From positions 1 to 26,352 of the forward strand of contig CAZGAH010000059.1 in assembly GCA_964523295.1 (NCBI GenBank): a stretch of 26,352 nt of DNA, read 5' to 3'. How positions within the stretch are numbered: position 1 is the first letter of the stretch; the number at the start of each line of letters is the position of its first letter. Under the pieces are notes generated by a model. That model was not told where the DNA came from, did no database searches, and saw only the letters and a program-made list of their open reading frames with translations. Positions 8,008-15,693 of the stretch are shown here, piece by piece. Made by a program: the position numbers and the translations under genes. This DNA is from CAZGAH01 sp964523295 (GTDB lineage Bacteria; Desulfobacterota; Desulfovibrionia; Desulfovibrionales; Desulfovibrionaceae).

Positions 8008-8976
8008 CTAGGCGTCTCGGGGCAGCAGGGCGCGGGCAGAGGCCAACGTGCCGACGGCCTCTCCTTCCCAGGGCTCTGAAACCGTTGCCAGATTCGCCTT
8101 GAGCAGCTTTGTCAGCACGGACTTCGGCCCGATTTCGAACCAACGACGCACCCCGGCCTTCCACATATTCGCCACGACCTCGATCCAGCGGACGGACGAC
8201 GTCATCTGCCGCATCATGACCGCGGCGATGGCGTCGGCGTCAACCACGGGCTCGGCAGTAACGTTGCAGTACAGCGGATATTTCGGTTTACGCCAGTCCA
8301 GTCGTTTCAGGCAGGACTCCAGCTCGCGCGCGGCATCACGCATGAGCGGGCTATGAAAGGCGCCGCTGACCGGCAGAGGCACCAGCCGCCCCTTGGCCTG
8401 GCGCACGGGCTGGTCGAGCGCGTCGACGGCCGCGGCCACGCCGCTGACTACGAACTGCGCCGGGGAGTTGTAGTTGGCGACGAGCAGCTCCTGGCCGATC
8501 CGTTCTCTGGTCTGCGCAACCAGGTCTTCGACGACCGGTCTTTCGAGCTTGAGCACGGCGGCCATCTTTCCCCTGCCCTCGGGGTCGGCCTCGGCCATGA
8601 GCCGGCCACGCAGGCTGACTGCCTCGAGCACGGCGTCCACCGGGAGCACCCCGGCCGCGGCCAGAGCACTGAACTCGCCCAGGCTGTGTCCGGCCAGACA
8701 GGGCGGGGTCGGGAGCGCGGCGACGCGGCCGGCGATTTCACTCCAGAGCGCGACGTTGACGACCGTGAGCGCGGGCTGGAGATACTCGGTGCGGGACATG
8801 GTCTGTTCGTCGCCTTCCCAGTATATTTCGCGCAACGGGGCGTTGCTGATGCGCTCGGCCTTTTTCCACAGGTCCATGGCATCCCTGGATGCCTCGGCCA
8901 GATCCCGGCCCATGTTCGGCTCCTGCGAGCCCTGGCCCGGGAACAGCAGTCCGACGCGTGCGGCTGTGTCCGTCAT
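8008..8976 (-). CDS. fabD: Malonyl-CoA:ACP transacylase
   Basis: FabD moves malonyl groups from CoA to acyl carrier protein for fatty-acid synthesis. The frame is open up to 9111, but the true start is most likely ATG 8976, which has an AAGGGA site and immediately precedes the domain. This gives 322 residues, against about 310 for E. coli FabD. Visible motifs are GQGSQ (14-18), the nucleophile motif GHSLG (96-100, Ser98), the NYNSPAQFVVSG segment (169-180) and the catalytic His209 in AFHSPLM. No other fab gene is in the window. It is divergent from rsmG, with 168 bases between the starts. Confidence 0.95.
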   Translation of the reverse strand: MTDTAARVGLLFPGQGSQEPNMGRDLAEASRDAMDLWKKAERISNAPLREIYWEGDEQTMSRTEYLQPALTVVNVALWSEIAGRVAALPTPPCLAGHSLGEFSALAAAGVLPVDAVLEAVSLRGRLMAEADPEGRGKMAAVLKLERPVVEDLVAQTRERIGQELLVANYNSPAQFVVSGVAAAVDALDQPVRQAKGRLVPLPVSGAFHSPLMRDAARELESCLKRLDWRKPKYPLYCNVTAEPVVDADAIAAVMMRQMTSSVRWIEVVANMWKAGVRRWFEIGPKSVLTKLLKANLATVSEPWEGEAVGTLASARALLPRDA

Positions 8977-9144
8977 CTGAAATCCCTTTTTGCGGCATCT
9001 CGGGCCGCGGTCTTTTTCCGGTTCCGTATGCTGTTGTGTTTCCCGGCGCAGCCACGTACACGACGGCTGGCCGCGTGTTGCATAGTGCATCCGCGTCGGC
9101 CTTGCAACCATCGAGCCCTGCTCTACGCACGACGGAGGCCCCCG

Positions 9145-9795
9145 ATGCAGGCAGCGCCAGACGCGCCTTCAACACACGACGTCGCCCACGTATTTCAGGA
9201 CTGCGGCGCCCCGATCGCGGAGCAGCAGGCCATACCCCTCGCGGCCTACCTCACATTGCTGCTCAAATGGAACCGCCGGATGAATCTCGTCGGCACGGCC
9301 GCGTGGCGGACCGTAGTCACGGATCTGTTCCTGGACAGCTGGCATCTGGCCGCGTTCGTCGCCCGGCTGCCATTGCCGCCGGCGCCGATAACGCTCGACC
9401 TGGGCGCCGGGGCCGGCATCCCGGGGATCCCCCTGCGCATCTTCTGGACTGCGGGCACGTACGTTCTCGTGGAGATACGTCAGAAACGGACGGCCTTTCT
9501 GCACGCCGCCCTGGGAAACCTCGGACTTCCGCGGACAGAAGTGTTTGCCGGACGCGCCGAAGATGCCCTGGAGCGCTACCGCCCCGATCTGATCCTGAGT
9601 CGGGCCTTCCGTCCGTGGGCCGAGGTGCTGGAACTGACGCACGGCAAACTCGCAGCCGGCGGAATGGCAATCATCATGGCCTCGACGCCGCTCCCGGAGC
9701 AGCTCCCGAGCGGGTGGAGCGCCGTAGCGTCCATGTCCTACGCCAGCGGTCCCGGTGAACGCTGGCTTTGGGCGCTCGCCGAAACCAGGCCCTGA
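9145..9795 (+). CDS. rsmG: 16S rRNA (guanine-527-N7) methyltransferase RsmG (GidB)
   Basis: RsmG methylates G527 of 16S rRNA using S-adenosylmethionine. The frame is open much further upstream, antisense to fabD, but GGAGG at 9134-9138 just before ATG 9145 decides the start and gives 216 residues, a normal length. The motif LLKWNRRMNLVG (39-50) matches the WNxxxNLT pattern of the family. The SAM-binding motif is DLGAGAGIPGIPL (85-97), and the later ILSRAF contains the conserved Arg. It ends 27 bases before a convergent small gene. Confidence 0.92.
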   Translation: MQAAPDAPSTHDVAHVFQDCGAPIAEQQAIPLAAYLTLLLKWNRRMNLVGTAAWRTVVTDLFLDSWHLAAFVARLPLPPAPITLDLGAGAGIPGIPLRIFWTAGTYVLVEIRQKRTAFLHAALGNLGLPRTEVFAGRAEDALERYRPDLILSRAFRPWAEVLELTHGKLAAGGMAIIMASTPLPEQLPSGWSAVASMSYASGPGERWLWALAETRP

Positions 9796-9822
9796 ACCAC
9801 GCCCGGCACGACTTCTCGGGTT

Positions 9823-10098
9823 TCACCGTTTGAGCGTAGAGCGCGAACCCCGCGTCCGCCTCGTCTTCTTGATCCGTGAGGACCGGCATTCCTCCTTCCA
9901 GACCGCCTCGCCCTCCGGCGAATGCGCGAAAGACGGAACAGGCGCCCACGAACGGGGATGCGCTCCGATTGCCGGGCCGAGATCGCAACCCCGCGGCAGG
10001 TCGTAGGCGGATATCGGCGCCACGGAGGCGCAAACCTCACTGGAAGCCAGACCCGATACGACGCAAAGCGTTGCCACAAACACCAGAGAACGAATCAT
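9823..10098 (-). CDS. Small predicted secreted protein, unknown function
   Basis: This 91-residue product has a convincing Sec-type N-terminus (MIRSLVFVATLCVVSG) with probable cleavage near residue 24 (VCA before SVAP). The mature part has two Cys (RGC and EEC), several Pro and Trp, and a very basic tail (KKTRRTRG onward). A strong GGGGGAG ribosome site lies four bases before the ATG, and a TTGACA box lies about 120 bases upstream. I recognise no family. The signal peptide and ribosome site argue that it is real; its shortness and the G+C-rich frame leave doubt. Confidence 0.6.
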   Translation of the reverse strand: MIRSLVFVATLCVVSGLASSEVCASVAPISAYDLPRGCDLGPAIGAHPRSWAPVPSFAHSPEGEAVWKEECRSSRIKKTRRTRGSRSTLKR

Positions 10099-10199
10099 CC
10101 CGCTCCCCCTTTGCGCATCCTCGTCCCGCCATGCTCCCTCTCCGCTCGGGCAGTATGGCCCCAGGAAGACGCGCCGATACGCATCCGCGTATTTCGCTA

Positions 10200-10226
10200 C
10201 TTACAATGACCTCTGGTTGCTGTCAA
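10200..10226 (-). promoter_or_regulatory. Possible sigma-70-type promoter for the small secreted protein
   Basis: On the minus strand a perfect TTGACA (plus 10221-10226) is followed after 15 bases by TGTAAG (plus 10200-10205, four of six consensus matches). It would give a leader of about 95 bases before the ATG at 10098. Confidence 0.35.
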
Positions 10227-10289
10227 AGCCACAGGGCGGGACAGCCAGCACGACGTGAGTTTCTTAACAGATAAAAATTGATCTATTTC

Positions 10290-10307
10290 GAGGCGTTAAA
10301 AAGCCTC
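10290..10307. terminator. Possible hairpin terminator after the PNPOx-like gene
   Basis: GAGGC (10290-10294) and GCCTC (10303-10307) form a 5-bp stem around an A/T-rich loop, 33 bases beyond the stop of the minus-strand PNPOx-like gene. An A/T-rich stretch follows on the minus strand (ending in five T), but not directly after the stem. Confidence 0.3.
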
Positions 10308-10340
10308 AGCACCGTTGTGCCATGTCTGGAAGACGAGTTT

Positions 10341-10850
10341 TCATTGCCCTCCTCTGAACAGGCCTTGAGTCATGGCGCCGATGTGCACGGGCTCGAAAGT
10401 GTCGATGGTAAGCTCCCGCACGTGCTCCATGTTCTCCCAGAGCAGTTTATACCCCCGCAGACCCCGGAAAAACCGAAACCCCCTGATGCGCTCCTCCCAC
10501 AGCCGCAATTCCTCAGCAGTGGCAGGGCGCCTTACCCCGGCCCGGCCGAACAGCCGCACGGCCGGCGAGGTATCGAAGCGGCCGCTGAACAGGGCTTTGA
10601 GAAATGTGCGGAAACTACGCGGCGCGGCCAGAATGCACAGGCGCTGGTCCTGTTCGAGATTGGCGCGCGTGGTTTTCGGAAACTTCTCCAGATAATACGC
10701 CTTGCACGGCTCCAGAAAAAACAGGGAGCCGATGGGCGCGATGCGTGGCCAGCCGTCGGGCCCGACCGTGGCCAGTGCGCAATACCTTGCGGTGAGCAAG
10801 GAGCGCTCTACAAGCTCCGTGAGTTCCGTCCAATGATGTACTGCGTCCAT
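10341..10850 (-). CDS. Pyridoxamine 5'-phosphate oxidase-like (split-barrel, FMN-binding) protein
   Basis: The 169 residues fit the PNPOx-like split-barrel family, whose members bind FMN, F420 or haem and mostly have unknown substrates. Typical signs are the early LTARYCALATVGPDGWPRIAP strand pair, then LFFLEPCKAYYLEKFPKTTRANLEQD, which resembles the cofactor-phosphate-binding region, and RLCILAA. It is not a canonical PdxH: it is shorter and lacks the PdxH C-terminal substrate motif. It has a strong AAGGAG site seven bases before the ATG and lies 55 bases after the DUF2867-like gene, so the two form a likely operon divergent from tetR-aarF. Confidence 0.8.
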   Translation of the reverse strand: MDAVHHWTELTELVERSLLTARYCALATVGPDGWPRIAPIGSLFFLEPCKAYYLEKFPKTTRANLEQDQRLCILAAPRSFRTFLKALFSGRFDTSPAVRLFGRAGVRRPATAEELRLWEERIRGFRFFRGLRGYKLLWENMEHVRELTIDTFEPVHIGAMTQGLFRGGQ

Positions 10851-10905
10851 GCCCGTACTCCTTTCTTTTATGGCTGCTCCATTAAACCAGTGCCCTGGGA
10901 ACCAT

Positions 10906-11439
10906 CTATTGTACGTCAGCTACAGTGCTGGAGTTCTGCATTAAGGCGTTCCTCAGCATACAACGGACGACCAGATGGTGAAATGGCAGGATGGCGTTGT
11001 AATAGACGCGGCCCTTCCAGCCCTGCCAGACAGCTCCTGTCATGAAATGGAAGCGCCGGTGACATCGCTCATGCTCCTCCACCACCACGGCCAGATAACC
11101 CGTGATGATATCGTCCTGGGCCAGGGCCAGCCAAAAGCGCTCCTCCTGCGCCGCTACTACCGTAAAAAAGGAAGCGGCTTCGCCCGGCGTGAAGGACACG
11201 TCCTGCGGCCGGATACCCTCGGTTTCCGGGATGCCGTCCTGGTCTATGCCCAGCAGCGCGACAAAGCGCTTGCGCACGCGGTAGAGGAAACGCATCCAGC
11301 CGGGCATGTAGGACAGGGAGCTGGCCAGAAAAGAACGCAGCGACATGTCCGATTGGAAGGACACGACATGCAGGTCGTGCGCCTTTTCGCAAAGATCGAC
11401 CAGGGCCGGGATACCCGCGCAAAAATCATATTTTTCCAT
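10906..11439 (-). CDS. DUF2867-like protein
   Basis: This 177-residue protein resembles the DUF2867 family, whose biochemical role is not established. Visible features are RSFLASSLSYMPGWMRFLYRVRKRFVALLG near residues 35-65, a central predicted beta region (FFTVVAAQEERFWLALAQDDIITGYLAVVVEE), and a C-terminal FHHLVVRCMLRNAL, the usual family ending in which a short helix follows a YxxxxPFHxLVVR-like pattern. There is no signal peptide. The start has GGAGAGGGGG just upstream. It is the first gene of a minus-strand pair, and its start is 118 bases from the start of a divergent TetR regulator, so that regulator probably controls it. Confidence 0.7.
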   Translation of the reverse strand: MEKYDFCAGIPALVDLCEKAHDLHVVSFQSDMSLRSFLASSLSYMPGWMRFLYRVRKRFVALLGIDQDGIPETEGIRPQDVSFTPGEAASFFTVVAAQEERFWLALAQDDIITGYLAVVVEEHERCHRRFHFMTGAVWQGWKGRVYYNAILPFHHLVVRCMLRNALMQNSSTVADVQ

Positions 11440-11481
11440 CGCCCCCTCTCCAAGTCATGAAAAATTGTTTGTCTCAGCCTG

Positions 11482-11511
11482 TTGACTGCCAATCTGAAAT
11501 GTGTTTAGAAA
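11482..11511 (+). promoter_or_regulatory. Possible promoter of the tetR-aarF operon
   Basis: TTGACT (11482-11487, five of six matches) is followed after 18 bases by TAGAAA (11506-11511, four of six). The 118-base intergenic region between the divergent genes is strikingly A/T-rich for this window. It also holds a short CAAG/CTTG inverted repeat at 11517-11529, which could be part of a TetR operator. Confidence 0.4.
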
Positions 11512-11557
11512 AATGTCAAGCAAAACTTGTTTAATGAATAGCAATTTCGGAGAAAGC

Positions 11558-12295
11558 ATGAAGATCAGCAGTTCGCAGAAGGTTGAGAACAGGCAGGCCA
11601 TTCTGGACGCGGCCGTGGATTTGATCAGCGAGAAGGGCTTCCGTGCCGCGACCATGCGTGCCATTGCGCGCAAGGCTGGCGTGGGCGACGCGACCATCTA
11701 CAGCTACTTTCCCAGCAAGGAAGCGCTCCTCTACGGCTACTACCAGGACGCCATGAACGCCGCGGCCGAGGCCATGGAGCGTGTCGAGGGCATCGAGACC
11801 TACGACCTGCGCGAAAACGTGCAGGTCTTCCTGGAGACCATACTGGAAGGCTTTCTCAAGGACCGGGAGTTTGTGGACCAGACCTTCGCCTCGGTCTTCT
11901 TCCACCCCCTGCCCGCGGGCGGGTCGATCAAGGCCATCCGCAAGCGTTTTCTCACCGTGGTGGAAGGCATGTTAGAGCGCGCTGTGCAGGCCGGCGAGTT
12001 GCAAGAGGTCATGCTCGATGAACTGGTCCAGATATTCATCTGGGATTTTTCCGTGGCCACGGTGCTCTACTGGCTGCGAGACGACTCCGGGCAGTTCGCC
12101 AACACCACGATTTTCATCGATAAGAGCCTGGACCTGGGTTATGCAGTCCTGAAGTCGGGCGTTCTGAATAAACTGCTGGGTCTGGCCTCGTTTTTGTTCA
12201 AGTCGCACGTGCTCAGCCGCATGGACGTATTCATGGAACAACACGCGACATTCAGCCGCATCAAGCGGGAGTTCATGAGCCATGACAAAGGATGA
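11558..12295 (+). CDS. TetR/AcrR-family transcriptional regulator
   Basis: This is a one-component repressor-type regulator. The frame opens at 11501, but ATG 11558 has GGAG five bases upstream and starts just before the DNA-binding domain, giving 245 residues. The helix-turn-helix is clear: RQAILDAAVDLISEKGF, then TMRAIARKAGVGDATIYSYFPSKEALL (about residues 12-58). The remaining 185 residues are the helical ligand/dimer domain, longer than in small TetR proteins such as QacR. The gene overlaps the downstream aarF-like gene by 14 bases, which implies translational coupling. It faces the DUF2867-PNPOx pair. The ligand is unknown. Confidence 0.9.
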   Translation: MKISSSQKVENRQAILDAAVDLISEKGFRAATMRAIARKAGVGDATIYSYFPSKEALLYGYYQDAMNAAAEAMERVEGIETYDLRENVQVFLETILEGFLKDREFVDQTFASVFFHPLPAGGSIKAIRKRFLTVVEGMLERAVQAGELQEVMLDELVQIFIWDFSVATVLYWLRDDSGQFANTTIFIDKSLDLGYAVLKSGVLNKLLGLASFLFKSHVLSRMDVFMEQHATFSRIKREFMSHDKG

Positions 12296-13580
12296 CACGC
12301 CCAAGGGCAGCCTCGCGCGGGGCCTGGTCGGCGGCAAGACCGCGGTGCGCATGGGCGGCGTTTATGTCAAGTACGCCGTGGGCAAGCCTTTCCGCCCCGA
12401 GGCCGGATGCGAGGACGCCCGGCAACGCATGCTCGACCAGAGCATGGAGGCGCTTTTCGAGGGTTTGTGCCAGCTGAAGGGAATGGCCTTGAAGGTGGCG
12501 CAGACCCTCAGCCTGGAAATGGACATCTTTCCTGAACATGTCCGCACGCATCTGGAGCGCGCGTACAATGACGTGCCGCCCATGAACCGGGCTCTGACGC
12601 GCAAGGTCTTGATCAACGCCTACGGCAAGGTGCCCGAGAAAGTCTTCCGCTCCTTCGAGCCCACGGCCTTTGCCGCAGCCAGCCTGGGGCAGGTACACCG
12701 GGCCGTGGGGGCCAGCGGCGAGTCCCTCGCCCTGAAGATCCAATATCCCGGCATCCGGGAGACCATCCGCAGCGACATGCGCCTGATCAAGGCCATGCTG
12801 CGGCCCTTTGCCGAATACGAAACCATGCGGCCCGTTTTCGCGGAGATCGAAACGCGCTTTCTGGAAGAGACCGATTACCTTGTCGAGGCCGCGAACGCTG
12901 CCTATTTTCAGGAGCACCTGGGAATGGAAGGGGTTTGCGTGCCCCGGGTACACGGGGAGTTATGCACCGGGCACGTGCTCTGCCTCTCATTGCTCAAAGG
13001 CCGGCCCCTGAACGCCTGGCTGAAGGAAAGCCACGCCCCCGGCACGAGAGACCAGGTGGCACAGCGCCTGCAAGACCTGTTCATCCGCAGTCTCTACGGC
13101 CTGCGCAGCATCCATGCGGATCCGCATCCCGGCAATTTCCTGGTGCTCGACGATGGCCGCACGGGCCTTGTGGACTTCGGCTGCGTGAAGCGGCTGGATG
13201 CGGAATTCGTCGAACTCTACCGCCAGCTGCCTGTCGCCTTCATCCGGGACGACGACGAGGCCTGCATGGGGGTCATGCGCAAGCTCGGGACGATTCCGGC
13301 GAACATTGACGCGGTCCTGGAGAGGGACGTACGCGAGACGTTCATTTGCTATGGAAAATGGCTGAAGCGCATTTTCGCGGTTGAGAAGTTCGATTTCGGC
13401 GAGGAAAAAGACTTCATCAAGGAGGGCAAGGCCATCTCCATGAGCATGAAACATGTCTGGCGAAAACTCAGATTGCATCCGGATTTCGTTTTTCTGGACC
13501 GCACGCGCTACGGTTTGCTGCGGCTCTTTGAAAAGATGCAGGCACGTGTCTCATTTCACAATGAATACGAGTGTGGTTGA
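12282..13580 (+). CDS. AarF/UbiB/ABC1-type atypical kinase-like protein
   Basis: The family of UbiB, ADCK3 and Coq8 consists of atypical kinases or ATPases linked to isoprenoid-quinone and lipid metabolism. This 432-residue member has AAAS (131-134, the A-rich loop that replaces the P-loop), the ATP-binding Lys152 in ALKIQYPG, EETDYLVEAAN (195-205), the catalytic HADPHPGN (278-285) and DFG (298-300). The diagnostic KxGQ motif reads KVAQ (71-74) inside KGMALKVAQTLS, with Ala replacing the near-invariant Gly. The C-terminus has no obvious double membrane helix of the UbiB kind. It starts inside the end of tetR. It is probably not the ubiquinone-biosynthesis UbiB itself, since no ubi or men gene is nearby. 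Confidence 0.88.
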   Translation: MTKDDTPKGSLARGLVGGKTAVRMGGVYVKYAVGKPFRPEAGCEDARQRMLDQSMEALFEGLCQLKGMALKVAQTLSLEMDIFPEHVRTHLERAYNDVPPMNRALTRKVLINAYGKVPEKVFRSFEPTAFAAASLGQVHRAVGASGESLALKIQYPGIRETIRSDMRLIKAMLRPFAEYETMRPVFAEIETRFLEETDYLVEAANAAYFQEHLGMEGVCVPRVHGELCTGHVLCLSLLKGRPLNAWLKESHAPGTRDQVAQRLQDLFIRSLYGLRSIHADPHPGNFLVLDDGRTGLVDFGCVKRLDAEFVELYRQLPVAFIRDDDEACMGVMRKLGTIPANIDAVLERDVRETFICYGKWLKRIFAVEKFDFGEEKDFIKEGKAISMSMKHVWRKLRLHPDFVFLDRTRYGLLRLFEKMQARVSFHNEYECG

Positions 13581-13686
13581 AGCTGATCTCAAGCTATAAA
13601 AATGCCCCTCAATACGTCGGACTCAAGCCCGGTTAGGATTTATAAAAGCAATAAATTCAGATCGTTACAGACGGCTATTTCCTCAT

Positions 13687-15639
13687 TTAGCGTTTCCTGT
13701 CCTTGGGAAGCGTGTTTTCCCGTCGGAGCTTGTTGAGATACTCCAGATTGCGCCTGATTTGTCTGGTCAGACTTTCATCAAGACTCAGTGTCAGGGCCTC
13801 GCGCAGATCACTCTCTGCACGAGCAAGATATTCGTGGAACTGGCGCCAGGCCCGTTGTCGCGTTGCAAGAGGACGGGCAGGGTTGTTCCCGGTATGACGA
13901 CAACTTTTTGCCATGCCGAGCAAGGCGTCCCCGCGCAATTGCAGGAGCGAGGCGTTCCTTTTCCATTCGGGATGCTCCTGGAGCTGTCGTCCGAGCAGTG
14001 ACAAGGACGCGTGATAGTCGTAAGAACGATTCATGGCGACCACGATGCGCCTGAGTTCGCGCTCCTCCAGGCGGCCCTTCGAGGCGGCGAGAAGGAGTGT
14101 TTGCGCAAGAGCGCGCGCCAAAGGAGATGGTCGCCCGGCGACCATGAGCGCCTCTGCAAGCTGCAACAGGACGATCGCGGGAAACCCTTCGATCTGGTCT
14201 CGGTGCGCATTCAGATACGATTCAACCGGGGCCGGATCACCCAGGGCATACTGGACTTCCGCAAAGAGTTGAACAGCACGGTAATTGAGCGGATCTTTGG
14301 CCATGATCTGGCGTAATTGTTCTTGCGCCGTGGAAAGATCGTCCAAAGCAAGAGACTGTTCCACGCCGCGCAACGCTTGCAATACCGCATGTCGCGGATG
14401 CGCGGGTAAAACACATCGGACACGCGCCTCGTCTGCTTCGAGGATCGGCGGCGGACATCCCTGCTCGCGCATGGCCCGAAAGATGGTCGGTATCCCCTGC
14501 CCCTCGGCCTGGGCGAGCTGAAGACGGGTAAAGAACCAGGCGAGCGCTTGATTGCGCCACTTGGGTTCCGCCCGGCCCTCACGGAATGCGTCGGGATCAA
14601 CGCCTGATGGCAGAGCGCCGGGCGAGAGCACTTCAATGCGATCCGAGAAGACGACAAAACGTGTCGGGTCCGGCAATTCATAATTTCTATGCGCGAGAGC
14701 ATTCCCCAACGCCTCGTACAGCGCTTTTTTGGGATACTTTATGGCGTTCGGCGACGTTGGATCGTTTTTATCGAAAGCAGTGTATGATTGTATGTCCAGA
14801 AGTTCGGTAAGCCGCCGCGCCTGTTCGAGAAGATTTCCGGCCAATTCCTGACGTTCGGCGTGGGAGTCGGAACGATCCACGCCCGGGTAGATCGAGAACA
14901 GGCCGACCGCTCCGGGAATAAAACGCTGCGTTTCGCGTCCGAAGAGCAGGACAGTAAAATTCCGCGGACGCAGTAATCCTGTCATACGCTCGCGAGAACA
15001 CAGAGGGGGAACAAAAGGACTCAGAGCGACTTCGTCAGAAAGATAGGGTTCAACGCCCCGGTCAGGAGAGAAAATTCCCATGCGTTGTAACGTATCCCGC
15101 AAGACCAACAGATCGAGGTCGTTTACAGTAGCGCCCTCGCACGGGCGACGATCCCACGGCTCTAAAGCTCCCTTGCGCACAAGAAGCTCTCGTAACAAAC
15201 CGTTCCGGGCTTCCTCGGTCCGTCGCGCTCGCCGGACAAAAAAACGCTCACCCTCGTTTCCCTTTCGAAAAGAATGAGCCTTCCCGGTTGCTGGCTGAAT
15301 AAAAACAAGGATACGTCGCTCCGGGGCGTCGATGGACACCTCGACGACATGCGGAGTAATCGGATCGGTCACCAGATCACGGCAACGCTGGATCACCTTC
15401 CCCTCGACTTCTTTCAGACGCGATGCGGTCAACCCTGTCTTCACCAGGAGGGGAAATCCATGCTCATCCTTGTCTTCGCGCGCTCCGCAGACAACGTATC
15501 CTCCCCCCAGGTTCTGCAAGTCGTTGGCAAACGCAACAAGCGACGCAACAATATCATTGCTATCCGCAACATTTTCCTTCCATTCGACCTGCTCGCTTTC
15601 TCTTTGGGCAAGTTGCTGCAAATCGATATTCAATTGCAT
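13687..15639 (-). CDS. Schlafen/AlbA_2-type DNA-binding protein with GHKL-like domain and TPR-like C-terminus
   Basis: This 650-residue protein has three parts. Residues about 12-150 are an AlbA_2/Schlafen-like domain, recognised by ESEQVEWKENV, the following VASLVAFANDLQNLGGGYVVCG (14-52) and RRILVFIQPATGKAHSFR. Residues about 300-410 resemble the HATPase_c_4 region of the same family (KALYEALGNALAHRNY at 305-320, DRIEVLSPGALPSGV, then GQGIPTIFRAMREQG). Residues about 415-640 are helical and TPR-like (KDPLNYRAVQLFAEVQYALG). Base composition is unlike its neighbours: 15541-15600 is 28/60 G+C, against 44/60 at 16681-16740. It is 54 bases downstream of a DUF3592 gene. Proteins of this architecture occur as transcription regulators and in phage-defence neighbourhoods; the role here is not known. 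Confidence 0.8.
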   Translation of the reverse strand: MQLNIDLQQLAQRESEQVEWKENVADSNDIVASLVAFANDLQNLGGGYVVCGAREDKDEHGFPLLVKTGLTASRLKEVEGKVIQRCRDLVTDPITPHVVEVSIDAPERRILVFIQPATGKAHSFRKGNEGERFFVRRARRTEEARNGLLRELLVRKGALEPWDRRPCEGATVNDLDLLVLRDTLQRMGIFSPDRGVEPYLSDEVALSPFVPPLCSRERMTGLLRPRNFTVLLFGRETQRFIPGAVGLFSIYPGVDRSDSHAERQELAGNLLEQARRLTELLDIQSYTAFDKNDPTSPNAIKYPKKALYEALGNALAHRNYELPDPTRFVVFSDRIEVLSPGALPSGVDPDAFREGRAEPKWRNQALAWFFTRLQLAQAEGQGIPTIFRAMREQGCPPPILEADEARVRCVLPAHPRHAVLQALRGVEQSLALDDLSTAQEQLRQIMAKDPLNYRAVQLFAEVQYALGDPAPVESYLNAHRDQIEGFPAIVLLQLAEALMVAGRPSPLARALAQTLLLAASKGRLEERELRRIVVAMNRSYDYHASLSLLGRQLQEHPEWKRNASLLQLRGDALLGMAKSCRHTGNNPARPLATRQRAWRQFHEYLARAESDLREALTLSLDESLTRQIRRNLEYLNKLRRENTLPKDRKR

Positions 15640-15693
15640 CCAAGCACCACCTTTATTACAGACTACGATACGACTGATGTATAGACTCTGAGC

